Shown here piece by piece: positions 1 to 7,239 of a DNA stretch of 21,712 nucleotides. The position numbers were made by a program, and so were the translations under genes. The first letter of the stretch is position 1, and every line of letters starts with the position of its first letter. The notes beneath the pieces are model-generated. The model saw only the letters and a list, made by a program, of their open reading frames with translations. It was not told the origin of the DNA and did not search any database. The DNA comes from Candidatus Nomurabacteria bacterium UBA5155 (GTDB lineage: Bacteria; Patescibacteriota; Minisyncoccia; Phycocordibacterales; UBA9973): positions 11,504-33,215 of the forward strand of contig DHXN01000015.1 of NCBI GenBank assembly GCA_002413705.1, given 5' to 3'.

Positions 1-342
1 ACACCAAAACCAACACCAATACCTCAAAAGAAGGTAGCAATGAGCGTCTACACCAATGGCACCTATTCCGCCACTGGATCATACAATTCTCCTGGCGGTT
101 CCGATCAGATTGCGGTGACGGTGACATTACGTAACGATATTGTTACCGATGTATCGGTTGTACCAGAAGCTGGCGACCGCACATCCGCTCGATACCAGGC
201 GATGTTTGTTTCGGGGTACAAGCAGTATGTTGTTGGCAAGGACATATCCAGTGTGCATGTTGGGCGAGTGTCAGGATCATCGCTGACAGGCATAGGGTTC
301 AATGCTGCTATTGCTCGCATTGAATCAAAGGCAAAAGCCTAA
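1..342 (+). CDS. FMN-binding domain protein, 5' end outside window
   Basis: The reading frame is open from base 1. A Pro/Thr/Lys-rich stretch (TPKPTPIPQKK) precedes the internal Met at base 40, so the true start probably lies upstream and this is the C-terminal part. From about base 46 the protein matches the FMN-binding fold (PF04205): a GTYSATG opening, a V-rich strand pair (IAVTVTLRNDIVTDV), then VGKDISSVHVGRVSGSSLTGIGF. The SGSSLTG segment aligns with the SGATLTS flavinylation motif of NqrC/RnfG proteins, with Ser in place of the FMN-bearing Thr. Family members carry FMN covalently attached by ApbE outside the cytoplasmic membrane. The P/T-rich linker suggests an N-terminal membrane anchor, or possibly a membrane redox domain, upstream. 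The stop is 4 nt before the flavoprotein at 347, so the two are probably cotranscribed and may exchange electrons (inference). Confidence 0.75.
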   Translation, partial: TPKPTPIPQKKVAMSVYTNGTYSATGSYNSPGGSDQIAVTVTLRNDIVTDVSVVPEAGDRTSARYQAMFVSGYKQYVVGKDISSVHVGRVSGSSLTGIGFNAAIARIESKAKA

Positions 343-346
343 CAAC

Positions 347-1735
347 ATGAATACTGATCACTATGATGTTGTCATAATAGGTGCAGGCGCAAGCGGAACG
401 GCATTGCTTTATACACTTGCGCGATATACCGATATTAAACGCATTGCTATTGTTGAAAAATATGACCGACCAGGTCAGGTGAATTCAAAAGCCTCTAATA
501 ATAGCCAAACACTTCATGTCGGAGATATTGAAACAAACTATACTATCGACAAAGTACAACAAGTGTACCCAGCCGCTATGATGGTGGCGCAATATGCCAA
601 GTCGCTCCCTGAAACAGAACGCGCAACAATACTATTTCCGACACCAAAGATGGTACTTGGTATCGGAAAAGAACAGGTTGCGCTGTTGGAAAAACGATAC
701 GAAGCATTACTGCCTATTTTTCCAACACTGCAAAAACTCTATCGAGATGATATTGCAAACATAGAACCAGAGGTTATGCGCGGACGTCGTCCAAAAGAAG
801 ACATCATCGCTCTGTACACAGAAGAAGGATATGCCGTTGATTTTGAAAACTTGTCGCAGTCGCTTGTTGATCAGGCGAAGATACATAATCCGGATATTGA
901 GGTTTTTTATAAAAGTTCTATTCAGAAAATTCAGAAAAAAAATGGTCTCTATGAAATTTCCCGTAAAAATGGAGTAACGATAAAAAGCGCCGTCGTGATT
1001 GTTGATGCTGATGCCTATAGCCTTTTATTTGCTAAACAAATGGGATACGGCAAGCATTTCTCGCTCATTCCTATTGCGGGCAGTTTTTATTTCACCAAAA
1101 AATTGTTGAACGGAAAAGTCTATACAGTGCAAGAACCAAAGCTGCCGTTTGCAGCAGTGCATGGAGATCCTGATGTCAGAATGCCCGATCATACACGCTG
1201 GGGTCCTACTGCCCGATTTCACCCAGTACTTGAAAGTGCCAACTTCGGCACCAGTCGAGATTATTTGCGCTCATCGGGACTGCATCGCCCACAGACATGG
1301 AAAAGTTTCATCAAGATATTACTTGATCCAATTCGGTTTATTTATCTGATAAAGAATATGTTGTATGAGTTGCCGTGGATTGGCAATAGAATTTTTCTAT
1401 CGAATATCAAAAAAATTATTCCTACCATCAAACATAGTGATATTCATATCGCTAAGGGCTATGGCGGCATGAGACTGCAGCGTGTTGATACTACCACTCA
1501 TGAACTGCAACTGGGAGAAGGGAAAATTGTCGGGGACAATATTATCTTCAACATGACTCCTTCACCGGGAGCCAGCGTGTCACTCTATAATGCCCTTCGC
1601 GATACTGAACAGATTATGAAATTCTTGGGGACAGCATTTACGTTCGACAAACAAAAAATGGAAACTGATTTAGTGATCACTCAAACACTTGCTTCCACTG
1701 CTGAACCTTCAATACCAAAAGGATACGCATCGTAA
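347..1735 (+). CDS. FAD-dependent malate:quinone oxidoreductase-like protein
   Basis: A 462-residue flavoprotein. An N-terminal Rossmann motif DVVIIGAGASG (residues 7-17) binds FAD and is followed by IVEKYDRPG. The C-terminal part has GMRLQRVD and TPSPGASVSLYNAL, which correspond to the G.RVQ and GASPGAST signatures of malate:quinone oxidoreductase (PF06039). Mqo oxidises malate to oxaloacetate and passes electrons to quinone at the inner face of the membrane. The protein is shorter than typical bacterial Mqo (about 490-550 residues) and divergent, so its substrate is unproven. I chose ATG 347 because the sequence there starts cleanly with the FAD motif; the in-frame ATG at 302 lies inside the preceding gene. 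No clear Shine-Dalgarno is visible, and the 4-nt gap to the FMN-binding gene suggests translational coupling. An Mqo homologue is unexpected in a lineage that usually lacks a TCA cycle. Confidence 0.8.
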   Translation: MNTDHYDVVIIGAGASGTALLYTLARYTDIKRIAIVEKYDRPGQVNSKASNNSQTLHVGDIETNYTIDKVQQVYPAAMMVAQYAKSLPETERATILFPTPKMVLGIGKEQVALLEKRYEALLPIFPTLQKLYRDDIANIEPEVMRGRRPKEDIIALYTEEGYAVDFENLSQSLVDQAKIHNPDIEVFYKSSIQKIQKKNGLYEISRKNGVTIKSAVVIVDADAYSLLFAKQMGYGKHFSLIPIAGSFYFTKKLLNGKVYTVQEPKLPFAAVHGDPDVRMPDHTRWGPTARFHPVLESANFGTSRDYLRSSGLHRPQTWKSFIKILLDPIRFIYLIKNMLYELPWIGNRIFLSNIKKIIPTIKHSDIHIAKGYGGMRLQRVDTTTHELQLGEGKIVGDNIIFNMTPSPGASVSLYNALRDTEQIMKFLGTAFTFDKQKMETDLVITQTLASTAEPSIPKGYAS

Positions 1736-1757
1736 AAAGACGAGATTTCTCGATTGC

Positions 1758-1785
1758 TTGACATTTTCCTAAAATATGCTAAAAT
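1758..1785 (+). promoter_or_regulatory. Sigma70-type promoter of small membrane protein
   Basis: A consensus -35 TTGACA (1758-1763), a 16-nt spacer, and TAAAAT (1780-1785) preceded by ATGC, giving an extended -10. The start codon at 1813 is 27 nt further on, leaving a leader of about 20 nt. The layout is nearly identical to the promoter at 7138-7165. Confidence 0.75.
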
Positions 1786-1812
1786 AGAGAAAACAATTAA
1801 ACCCTTTAACAC

Positions 1813-2142
1813 ATGGAAACTTCTTCTTTCTTTCCCGAAATTATCCTCACCATTTTTGGTCTTGGTGCATTAATTGCATCACTGGTATTTCATTTTGAAC
1901 TATCAAAAACAACACACCCGTACATGGTCTATTTGGAAAATAACAACCCGCATGACAAGGGTATGGTATATGGTATCGCCACCATGTTCGTTCTAAGTGT
2001 GTTCTTTTTGTTATCAGACGCAGGCTTGCTGTTTCCAACGGCGAGCGGTCAGGAAACACTGCAGTGTATAATCGTACTGGATACGATACTGTATATCGCA
2101 GTTTGGGCGTTTGCTCAAAAATTAACGTTTCAAAAAGTGTAA
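1813..2142 (+). CDS. Small membrane protein, unknown function
   Basis: A 109-residue protein I do not recognise. Hydrophobicity suggests three transmembrane helices: about residues 8-28 (EIILTIFGLGALIASLVF), 51-72 (MVYGIATMFVLSVFFLLSDAG) and 83-103 (LQCIIVLDTILYIAVWAFAQ). A polar loop with HPYMVYLENNNPHDKG lies between the first two. There is no signal-peptide cleavage site and no catalytic motif. It has its own strong promoter upstream and an intrinsic terminator 22 nt after the stop, so it looks like a single-gene transcription unit rather than part of the flavoprotein operon. Coding status is supported by the clean promoter-gene-terminator layout and coherent hydrophobic periodicity. Confidence 0.7.
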   Translation: METSSFFPEIILTIFGLGALIASLVFHFELSKTTHPYMVYLENNNPHDKGMVYGIATMFVLSVFFLLSDAGLLFPTASGQETLQCIIVLDTILYIAVWAFAQKLTFQKV

Positions 2143-2164
2143 CCATGTAAGACACAACAACAAC

Positions 2165-2198
2165 GCACCCTTTCATCAATTGATTGGGTGCTGTTTTT
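2165..2198 (+). terminator. Intrinsic terminator after small membrane protein
   Basis: GCACCC (2165-2170) pairs with GGGTGC (2186-2191). The intervening sequence contains the self-complementary TCAATTGA. TG and a run of five T (2194-2198) follow. It sits directly downstream of the gene ending at 2142. Confidence 0.75.
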
Positions 2199-2268
2199 AA
2201 TATAAAAGAATCATTCCACGACCGAACCTGAGCGGGGCTTTTTAAAAAAGTAACACCCTCTTTGTACC

Positions 2269-2796
2269 TTAAACTGTAATTATTGGTAGTTCACTTATAT
2301 CAATAGAACCTTTGTATAAAATATGTGGTATCCGTACAAACAATAATGGGCGTTGATGATTGCCATACATCTCCTTGTAGTACTCCTGTGTTTCTTGAGA
2401 TAGCACACTGTATCTACTTATTTCACTCGGTACATACTCGGCAAAGTTCTCTGGCTTCATATTGTCTTCTTTCACTTTGTGAGCATAGAGGTACACTGTT
2501 GTCTTTTCTGGTTCAAACAACAGGGGATCAATTTGATAATACCTCATTTCATGGTCTGGCATCCCAGCCTCGATAAGCGACTGCTTTATATCTTGAGGAT
2601 GCACAGCTGAAAGATGCAAGACATCATTCCAGAGGCATTGAAGTGTCGGAATGAACTGTTTGGTAACATGTTCACGTCCTTCGTACTTGCTAATCTGTTT
2701 TGTATACAATTCAGGGTATTTTTCCTTAAGTACATTCAGAGGAAAAAGGGTACCTCCTTCCATATTCTCAGGGACTCGGTGATAGAGGTAATTCAT
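2269..2796 (-). CDS. Conserved hypothetical protein
   Basis: A 175-residue soluble protein starting MNYLYHRVPENMEGG. The combination YHRVPENM, TLFPLNVLKEKYPELY, CLWNDVLHLSAVHP and the C-terminal PHILYKGSIDIS recalls a conserved bacterial family without assigned function; this is recognition from memory, not a search. No transmembrane segment, signal peptide or clear catalytic motif is visible, although Trp, Asp and His are conserved-looking in CLWNDVLHLSAVHP. I chose the start at 2796 rather than the in-frame Met at 2832. A perfect TATAAT with an upstream TG (2803-2811) ends exactly 6 nt before ATG 2796, which makes the longer start impossible from that promoter. It is divergent from the PAP2 gene and appears monocistronic. 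Confidence 0.7.
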   Translation of the reverse strand: MNYLYHRVPENMEGGTLFPLNVLKEKYPELYTKQISKYEGREHVTKQFIPTLQCLWNDVLHLSAVHPQDIKQSLIEAGMPDHEMRYYQIDPLLFEPEKTTVYLYAHKVKEDNMKPENFAEYVPSEISRYSVLSQETQEYYKEMYGNHQRPLLFVRIPHILYKGSIDISELPIITV

Positions 2797-2802
2797 AAAA
2801 TG

Positions 2803-2811
2803 ATTATAGCA
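2803..2811 (-). promoter_or_regulatory. Extended -10 promoter, leaderless start at 2796
   Basis: On the minus strand TGCTATAAT (2811 to 2803) is followed by CATTTT and then ATG (2796). A perfect -10 with a TG extension sits 6 nt from the start codon, so transcription should begin at or within a base or two of the ATG. No good -35 is visible. Confidence 0.7.
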
Positions 2812-2828
2812 AAATTTTATTGAACGAC

Positions 2829-2856
2829 GCACTCTAGGCGGCGCTCAGGTTGGCTG
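2829..2856 (+). repeat. GC-rich dispersed repeat, copy A
   Basis: 28 nt that match 6936-6963 at 23 of 28 positions without gaps. Both copies start GCACTCT, share GCGGCGCTC, and end GGCTG. Copy A lies between the divergent genes starting at 2796 and 2956, in otherwise AT-rich intergenic DNA. A shorter inverted match (CGCTCAGGTT) occurs at 2225-2234. Confidence 0.5.
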
Positions 2857-2939
2857 CATGCTTGGTACGATATTGGAACAATTTTGTATATGAATACTGG
2901 GTCACTTGGGGATATAAAAATACTCTTCTAAAATCACTA

Positions 2940-2948
2940 TGCTACACT
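2940..2948 (+). promoter_or_regulatory. Extended -10 promoter, leaderless start at 2956
   Basis: TGCTACACT (2940-2948) is followed by 7 nt and then ATG 2956. The TG extension may compensate for the poor -35 region. Predicted transcription start falls on the start codon. Confidence 0.6.
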
Positions 2949-2955
2949 GATACCT

Positions 2956-3414
2956 ATGTCATCACTTTTCATCTTCGGGGCAAAATACCTTTTCATCCTC
3001 AGTCTGATTATCGGAGCAGTTTATTTTCTTTGGCAACCTCGTTCTGTGCAGATACAGATGCTCAAACTATCAGCAGTGTCATTGCCACTGATATACATCG
3101 CTTCATTGCTGGCAGGATTTCTATACTACGACCCTCGACCGTTTGTTATCGGTCACTTCATCCCACTTATTCCTCACTTTGCAGACAACGGATTTCCGTC
3201 AGACCATGCACTCTTGGTGGCGGCCGTGGCAATCATTGTCACATTGTTTAATAAACGAGTTGGCGTACTGCTGTGGGTCATTGCTGTGCTGGTTGCCGTA
3301 TCGAGAGTATCTGTAGGTGTACACCACTTCATTGATGTCTTTGCAAGCATGATCATTTGTGTCGCTATCACTGTGCCAGTGTTTTATTGGCTTAATAAGA
3401 AAACTGCAAAATAA
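2956..3414 (+). CDS. PAP2-family phosphatase, BcrC-like undecaprenyl-diphosphatase
   Basis: A 152-residue integral membrane protein with the three PAP2 phosphatase motifs in order: YYDPRPFV (motif 1, residues about 58-65), GFPSDHA (motif 2, about 79-85) and SRVSVGVHHFIDV (motif 3, about 116-128). The PSDH form of motif 2 is typical of BcrC-type undecaprenyl pyrophosphate phosphatases. These regenerate the undecaprenyl phosphate carrier for peptidoglycan synthesis at the outer face of the membrane. Catalytic candidates are the His of SDH, the Arg of SR and the HHFID histidine. About five hydrophobic helices surround the motifs and the length is normal to short for the family. Its stop lies 5 nt from the stop of the convergent ATPase, with no terminator between them. 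A lipid-phosphate phosphatase of other specificity is possible. Confidence 0.85.
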   Translation: MSSLFIFGAKYLFILSLIIGAVYFLWQPRSVQIQMLKLSAVSLPLIYIASLLAGFLYYDPRPFVIGHFIPLIPHFADNGFPSDHALLVAAVAIIVTLFNKRVGVLLWVIAVLVAVSRVSVGVHHFIDVFASMIICVAITVPVFYWLNKKTAK

Positions 3415-3419
3415 TCTTT

Positions 3420-5798
3420 CTATACCCCGACAAGTCTTCGTACTATCGGCATGTTTTTCACCGCATCAACCGCAAACAGGTTGACTATCGCCAGCGCAAT
3501 AATCATCCCCGCAATTCCAAGATTTATCGAACTGATAAGAATACCGAAAATTGAAATAGTGAGGGCAAATAATAATGAAAATAGTGTTGCCAGTACCAAT
3601 ATCAAACTTGGGCGTGTTCTCCATGCATGAGGCCATGAGCGAATAGCGTAGAGGTTTGACTTGCCGTAAAAGATAAGAGCAAGGTAAATCATGGTACGTG
3701 CCACGTCAATGGAATAATGATGAATGACTGCTATGTGGTACGTCACCATGAGCAAGACGAACGGCACAGTGGCAATGATTGCCGCACCTGCAATGAAACT
3801 CTTGATGTTCCATTTGCCGGGACGAGCATCATATCTGACATTGTCGGTGGCAATGGAAATTGTCACAAAGTCATTGGCGAAAATCAGCAATATCGCAAGT
3901 AATGGCGAAAGAATATAGGAATGGGTCATGAAGAACAGGACGGTTGTAAACACTGCCACCTCGATTGATTTTATAATCTTGTTCATTGCCCATGTGCGAA
4001 GACGGCTGTAGACATGACGACTGATTTTGACAGCATGGATAACACCTTCAAGTCCGTCTTTGGTCAAAATAAAACTGGCCGATTGTTTAGCAACATCAGT
4101 GGCACCGCACACGGCGATACCCACTTCTGCTTGGCGCAATGCAGGAGCATCATTGACCCCGTCGCCCGTCATGCCAACAGTGTGACCTGCTTGTTGCAAT
4201 GCGCGAATGATAGTGAGTTTGTCTTCAGGATATGCTTCAGCAAATACCACGCTTGTCAGGGCTTTTTCTGGGTGTTCCTTCAGGTCATTTGCGGTAATGA
4301 CATCACCAGCGAGGCCGAGTTGCACTGCGATTGCCCGAGCGGTGGCACAGCCGTCGCCTGTAATCATGACCACCCGAACGCCGAGCGAGGATAATTCCTG
4401 AATAAGTTGCGGGGCATCAGTTCTGATGGGGTCAGACAATGTCACCAAACCAACACATTCTTTCGTGTTTTCGTATTCCGCTATCACTGCCAATACCCGC
4501 AATCCTTGCTTGCTCAACCGTTCCAAATCGGCGTGGGCTTCGGTGTGAAATAGCACGTCTTCTTTTAATAACAACTCAGGCAGTCCCATATACATGTGGG
4601 TCAGGCCTTTTTCAGTCATCACGTCGACTTCGGTGTGTTTTGTTATAAAATCAAAAGGAATAAAGTTTTTGTGCGTTGGCATCGGTAACGCCTTTTCTGC
4701 CACTGCTTGTAAGATAGCCGTATCAATAGAGCCACTATCAGCCTGTTCGCTGCATGCAGCGGCGAAGGTGAGGGTGTTGTTTTCAGTGTAATTGCCGTAT
4801 GCAGTCATCATACCGACTCTTAATTTATTTTCTGTCAGCGTGCCAGTCTTGTCACTGCAAAATACATCAACGACGGCACATTCCTGCACTGCTGCCAATC
4901 GACGTACCAGCACTCCTTCATTTTCTTCCTTGCTTAGCTGCAACGCTCCGTAGCTTTGTGCCACAGCGAACATAGTCGGAAATGAAATGGGAACGGATGT
5001 GAGGAGTAACACAATAACGAAGTTCACAATCTCAATCGTTGATGCATGCACCGATAATCCAAAAACAACAATGATGATTGAAAGTATGACATTGAGGATG
5101 AAGAAATACTTGATGATGGCAAAGATAATCTTTTCCATATGGGTCGGCGGATGGGACGTTTCAAGCAAGGTGGCCGTCTTGCCATAGGCCGTGGAGCTGC
5201 CAATGGCCGTGACTTTTCCCGTAATTTCTCCTCGCCGTACCACGCAGCCAGAATAGATGGTGTCCCCAGCCGCAATATCCTTTGGCAGTGATTCGCCCGT
5301 CAGGCTCGACATGTCGACACTGACATTGCCTTTCTCCACTAGAATATCGGCTGGCACAATATCTCCCACACGGACATGGACAATATCACTGGGCAGCAGT
5401 TCTCTGGTAGGGATGGTGTGCCATGCGGCATCTCGAAACACTCGGGCATTGGTGACAAGTTTTTTAGTCAGGATAGCAAGGGCAGCATTAGCAGAGCGTC
5501 GCTGCACGATACTGACAATACTATTTATGAGCAACAGTAACAGGATAACCCCTGCTTCCACTTTCTGATGCGAAAACCAACTGACAATAATCAGCGTTTC
5601 CATCAGCCACGGTAATGGCCCCCAGAAGTTTTTTAAGTAAATAACAAAAAGGCTTTCCTTTGGCGTAGACAGTTCGTTATATCCGTATTTTTTGCGGAGA
5701 GTTGCTGTGTCTGTAGAAGATAATCCTGAATGGGTATATTCGGTGCTTAATAATGGTTTGTTCATAACGTGAAGGTATCTTATGGTCTTTTCCACCAT
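3420..5798 (-). CDS. P3A-type proton-pumping ATPase
   Basis: A 792-residue P-type ATPase of plasma-membrane H+-ATPase (P3A) type, which pumps protons out using ATP. Visible elements: the actuator-domain TGES loop (167-170); the phosphorylation site CSDKTGT with Asp316; the hinge motifs TGDG (480-483) and TGDGVND (544-550); about ten hydrophobic helices. Two P3A hallmarks are present. LLINSIVS in M2 (Asn92) matches the gatekeeper Asn of plant AHA2. The M6 motif FANDFVTISIATDNV (Asp643) matches the AHA2 proton-binding Asp region LNDGTIMTISKDRV. No autoinhibitory C-terminal extension is seen, as in bacterial and archaeal homologues. Two starts are possible. ATG 5798 overlaps the DoxX gene by 19 nt and has AAAGG about 6 nt upstream; ATG 5765 lies 15 nt past the DoxX stop. 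It is cotranscribed with the DoxX-like gene. Confidence 0.9.
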   Translation of the reverse strand: MVEKTIRYLHVMNKPLLSTEYTHSGLSSTDTATLRKKYGYNELSTPKESLFVIYLKNFWGPLPWLMETLIIVSWFSHQKVEAGVILLLLLINSIVSIVQRRSANAALAILTKKLVTNARVFRDAAWHTIPTRELLPSDIVHVRVGDIVPADILVEKGNVSVDMSSLTGESLPKDIAAGDTIYSGCVVRRGEITGKVTAIGSSTAYGKTATLLETSHPPTHMEKIIFAIIKYFFILNVILSIIIVVFGLSVHASTIEIVNFVIVLLLTSVPISFPTMFAVAQSYGALQLSKEENEGVLVRRLAAVQECAVVDVFCSDKTGTLTENKLRVGMMTAYGNYTENNTLTFAAACSEQADSGSIDTAILQAVAEKALPMPTHKNFIPFDFITKHTEVDVMTEKGLTHMYMGLPELLLKEDVLFHTEAHADLERLSKQGLRVLAVIAEYENTKECVGLVTLSDPIRTDAPQLIQELSSLGVRVVMITGDGCATARAIAVQLGLAGDVITANDLKEHPEKALTSVVFAEAYPEDKLTIIRALQQAGHTVGMTGDGVNDAPALRQAEVGIAVCGATDVAKQSASFILTKDGLEGVIHAVKISRHVYSRLRTWAMNKIIKSIEVAVFTTVLFFMTHSYILSPLLAILLIFANDFVTISIATDNVRYDARPGKWNIKSFIAGAAIIATVPFVLLMVTYHIAVIHHYSIDVARTMIYLALIFYGKSNLYAIRSWPHAWRTRPSLILVLATLFSLLFALTISIFGILISSINLGIAGMIIALAIVNLFAVDAVKNMPIVRRLVGV

Positions 5799-6820
5799 GC
5801 CTTTGCCTTTCGATGGCTACTAAATAACAAGTGGTCAATGGTAAATACTTCTGGCTGAACAAGAAGATTAAAGGAGATACCGTAAAGAAGAATATGTGGC
5901 CAAACTAACTCTCGAAAATAGAGTAATGATAGTGTTATGTAAAAAAGACTGATCAAGACAGTGAGGCGCATTTCAAAACCGAAAATAATAAAGAGTCCGA
6001 TAATACACTCCACGACTCCTGCTCCAAAAGTTACGAGGAGAGGATCGGATGGGAAAAGCCAGTGAAATTGTGTAAGGTGCCACGTGTTGACAACAAGGAT
6101 AGTGATATCAGGATGGAGAAGCTTTACCGTAATCGCCGCATATACAAGAGCAATGCCATAGAGAACGCGCACGATGACTGTTTCATATTTCTCAAAATAA
6201 CGAAATTTACGCAATGGTCCAAAAAGATATGTATCTACTGAAAAGACGCGCATGCCAAACAAAAACAGAACGATGAGTTCACCAAGATAATTGAGGTACG
6301 TAAAAACATACGGTCCAAAAACAAACATGCTCCAGACAAATATCACAATGCCAGCAAATGCGGCAAGCTCTGTCAGAAAGCCTACAGCAATCATTATACT
6401 TATTGCAAACAGCGCTATTTGTATAATATGTGGATATGAGAACAAACTTCCATGCAACTCAGGACCGAGGAAACTATTGCTTAAAGCGGAAAAGAAAAAT
6501 GCTACCGCAACAGCGATACGCACAAAGTGTGGACCGAAATGAGAGTACCTTTCAATGAAACTGTGCGCCCGTTGACCAAACTTACTTCTGCGCACAAAGA
6601 AATTAATGATCAAAAGCACAATCACCGACAAGCCGATCTCAATAGTAATATGTATGTTTTGTGTACTTTTCAGGGCATCAAAAGCTTCTGCACTGAATGG
6701 CTGTTTCATACCGGCCCAAAAAGTATTATATGGAAGGACATATGCTTCGTGCGCAGAGGCGATACCAGTAATACCAAAGAAACTAAAAAGAAATATTAGA
6801 AAAACTTTTAAGCGATTCAT
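5780..6820 (-). CDS. DoxX-like polytopic membrane protein with signal peptide
   Basis: A 346-residue membrane protein. It starts MNRLKVFLIFLFSFFGITG and has a predicted signal peptide ending ASA, so the mature chain would begin HEAYVLPYN. About eight hydrophobic helices follow, in two similar halves with internal RVLYGIALVYAA and FGAGVVECIIGLFIIFGF segments of DoxX/DoxD-like character. DoxX proteins are loosely tied to membrane redox and thiol functions, and the biochemical role of this branch is unknown to me. I chose ATG 6820 because an ATGACT-17-TATATT promoter ends 6 nt before it and the signal peptide begins there; the upstream in-frame Met at 6877 precedes that promoter. It forms a two-gene unit with the proton ATPase downstream, so it may be a partner or regulator in membrane energetics (inference). 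Confidence 0.7.
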   Translation of the reverse strand: MNRLKVFLIFLFSFFGITGIASAHEAYVLPYNTFWAGMKQPFSAEAFDALKSTQNIHITIEIGLSVIVLLIINFFVRRSKFGQRAHSFIERYSHFGPHFVRIAVAVAFFFSALSNSFLGPELHGSLFSYPHIIQIALFAISIMIAVGFLTELAAFAGIVIFVWSMFVFGPYVFTYLNYLGELIVLFLFGMRVFSVDTYLFGPLRKFRYFEKYETVIVRVLYGIALVYAAITVKLLHPDITILVVNTWHLTQFHWLFPSDPLLVTFGAGVVECIIGLFIIFGFEMRLTVLISLFYITLSLLYFRELVWPHILLYGISFNLLVQPEVFTIDHLLFSSHRKAKAWWKRP

Positions 6821-6826
6821 ATTGCA

Positions 6827-6855
6827 AATATAACAAATAAACGATAGAAAGTCAT
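6827..6855 (-). promoter_or_regulatory. Promoter of DoxX/ATPase unit, leaderless start at 6820
   Basis: On the minus strand ATGACT (6855-6850) is a 4/6 match to TTGACA. A 17-nt spacer follows, then TATATT (6832-6827), then 6 nt, then ATG 6820. The spacing puts the transcript 5' end at the start codon. Confidence 0.6.
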
Positions 6856-6876
6856 TCTGTTTTTTTACAAATAGCA

Positions 6877-6901
6877 TCTGGTTCGAGTCCAGGTTCGGTG
6901 C
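6877..6901 (+). pseudogene. tRNA 3'-end relic (T-arm and acceptor strand only)
   Basis: TCTGG-TTCGAGT-CCAGG folds as a complete 5-bp/7-nt T arm (6877-6893) and is followed by TTCGGTG, which could be the 3' acceptor strand. No matching 5' strand (CACCGAA) or D and anticodon arms lie upstream, so it is not an intact tRNA. Sixteen bases (TGGTTCGAGTCCAGGT) are identical to the tRNA-Gln at 9694-9764, which lies in the opposite orientation. It could be a broken tRNA, an integration scar, or a tRNA-like element. Confidence 0.45.
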
Positions 6902-6935
6902 GTTCTATGCAGCGCTAAAAAAGCGTTATATTATA

Positions 6936-6963
6936 GCACTCTGAGCGGCGCTCGAGGTGGCTG
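6936..6963 (+). repeat. GC-rich dispersed repeat, copy B
   Basis: Second copy of the 28-nt element at 2829-2856 (23/28 identical). In this copy GAGCGGCGCTC is self-complementary. The 3' edge overlaps another stem, CGAGGT (6953-6958) with ACCTCG (6967-6972), so the copy could form consecutive hairpins. Its function is unknown. Confidence 0.5.
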
Positions 6964-7137
6964 ACGACCTCGGTCACGCAATTGTGAGGTGAGGTGTTGT
7001 AAGGGTATTCCGGCACGCTTTCTATAGTATCAATGACCCCTCTCGGTCGGGGGTAGGTTTATTACAATATAAGCACTTTTTGTACCTTATGCGACTAATG
7101 CGACAGTTTTAAGAGGTATTGTAGAAAGCACAAATCC

Positions 7138-7165
7138 TTGACATTATACTAAAACATGCTACAAT
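7138..7165 (+). promoter_or_regulatory. Sigma70-type promoter of lipoprotein gene
   Basis: TTGACA (7138-7143), a 16-nt spacer, and TACAAT (7160-7165) preceded by ATGC. It matches the promoter at 1758-1785 in both boxes, spacer length and the extended -10. Predicted start is about 7172, giving a leader of about 77 nt. Confidence 0.75.
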
Positions 7166-7190
7166 GTAGGTATAAAGTTCCTCACAACGT

Positions 7191-7239
7191 TTTATGGGTT
7201 TACCAGAGATTCTCAAGGAATTTGTGGCAAACCCATAAA
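7191..7239 (+). promoter_or_regulatory. Hairpin in lipoprotein 5' leader
   Basis: TTTATGGGTTT (7191-7201) and AAACCCATAAA (7229-7239) form a perfect 11-bp stem. After one A/C mismatch, CCA (7203-7205) pairs with TGG (7225-7227), and GAG/CTC lies inside. The stem ends 9 nt before ATG 7249, so it would occupy the ribosome-binding region. It lacks a T-run, so it is not a terminator. A translational control element is inferred. Confidence 0.55.

Noticed and set aside
302..346. Earlier start for the Mqo-like protein
   Set aside because: It overlaps the end of the FMN-binding gene, and the added residues (MLLLLALNQRQKPNN) precede an already complete FAD-motif N-terminus.
2206..2250. Second terminator near AGCGGGGCTTTTT
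   Set aside because: It looks like the right half of a terminator, but no complementary left arm is present on either strand.
2850..3251. 133-codon open frame overlapping the PAP2 gene
   Set aside because: It runs in another frame of the PAP2 phosphatase, which has all three family motifs. The alternative product has no recognisable feature.
4014..4394. 126-codon plus-strand frame antisense to the ATPase
   Set aside because: Antisense shadow of a clearly conserved P-type ATPase region. No promoter or ribosome site was found.
6821..6877. Longer N-terminus for the DoxX-like protein
   Set aside because: It would cover the promoter at 6827-6855 and place a polar stretch before a good signal peptide starting at 6820.
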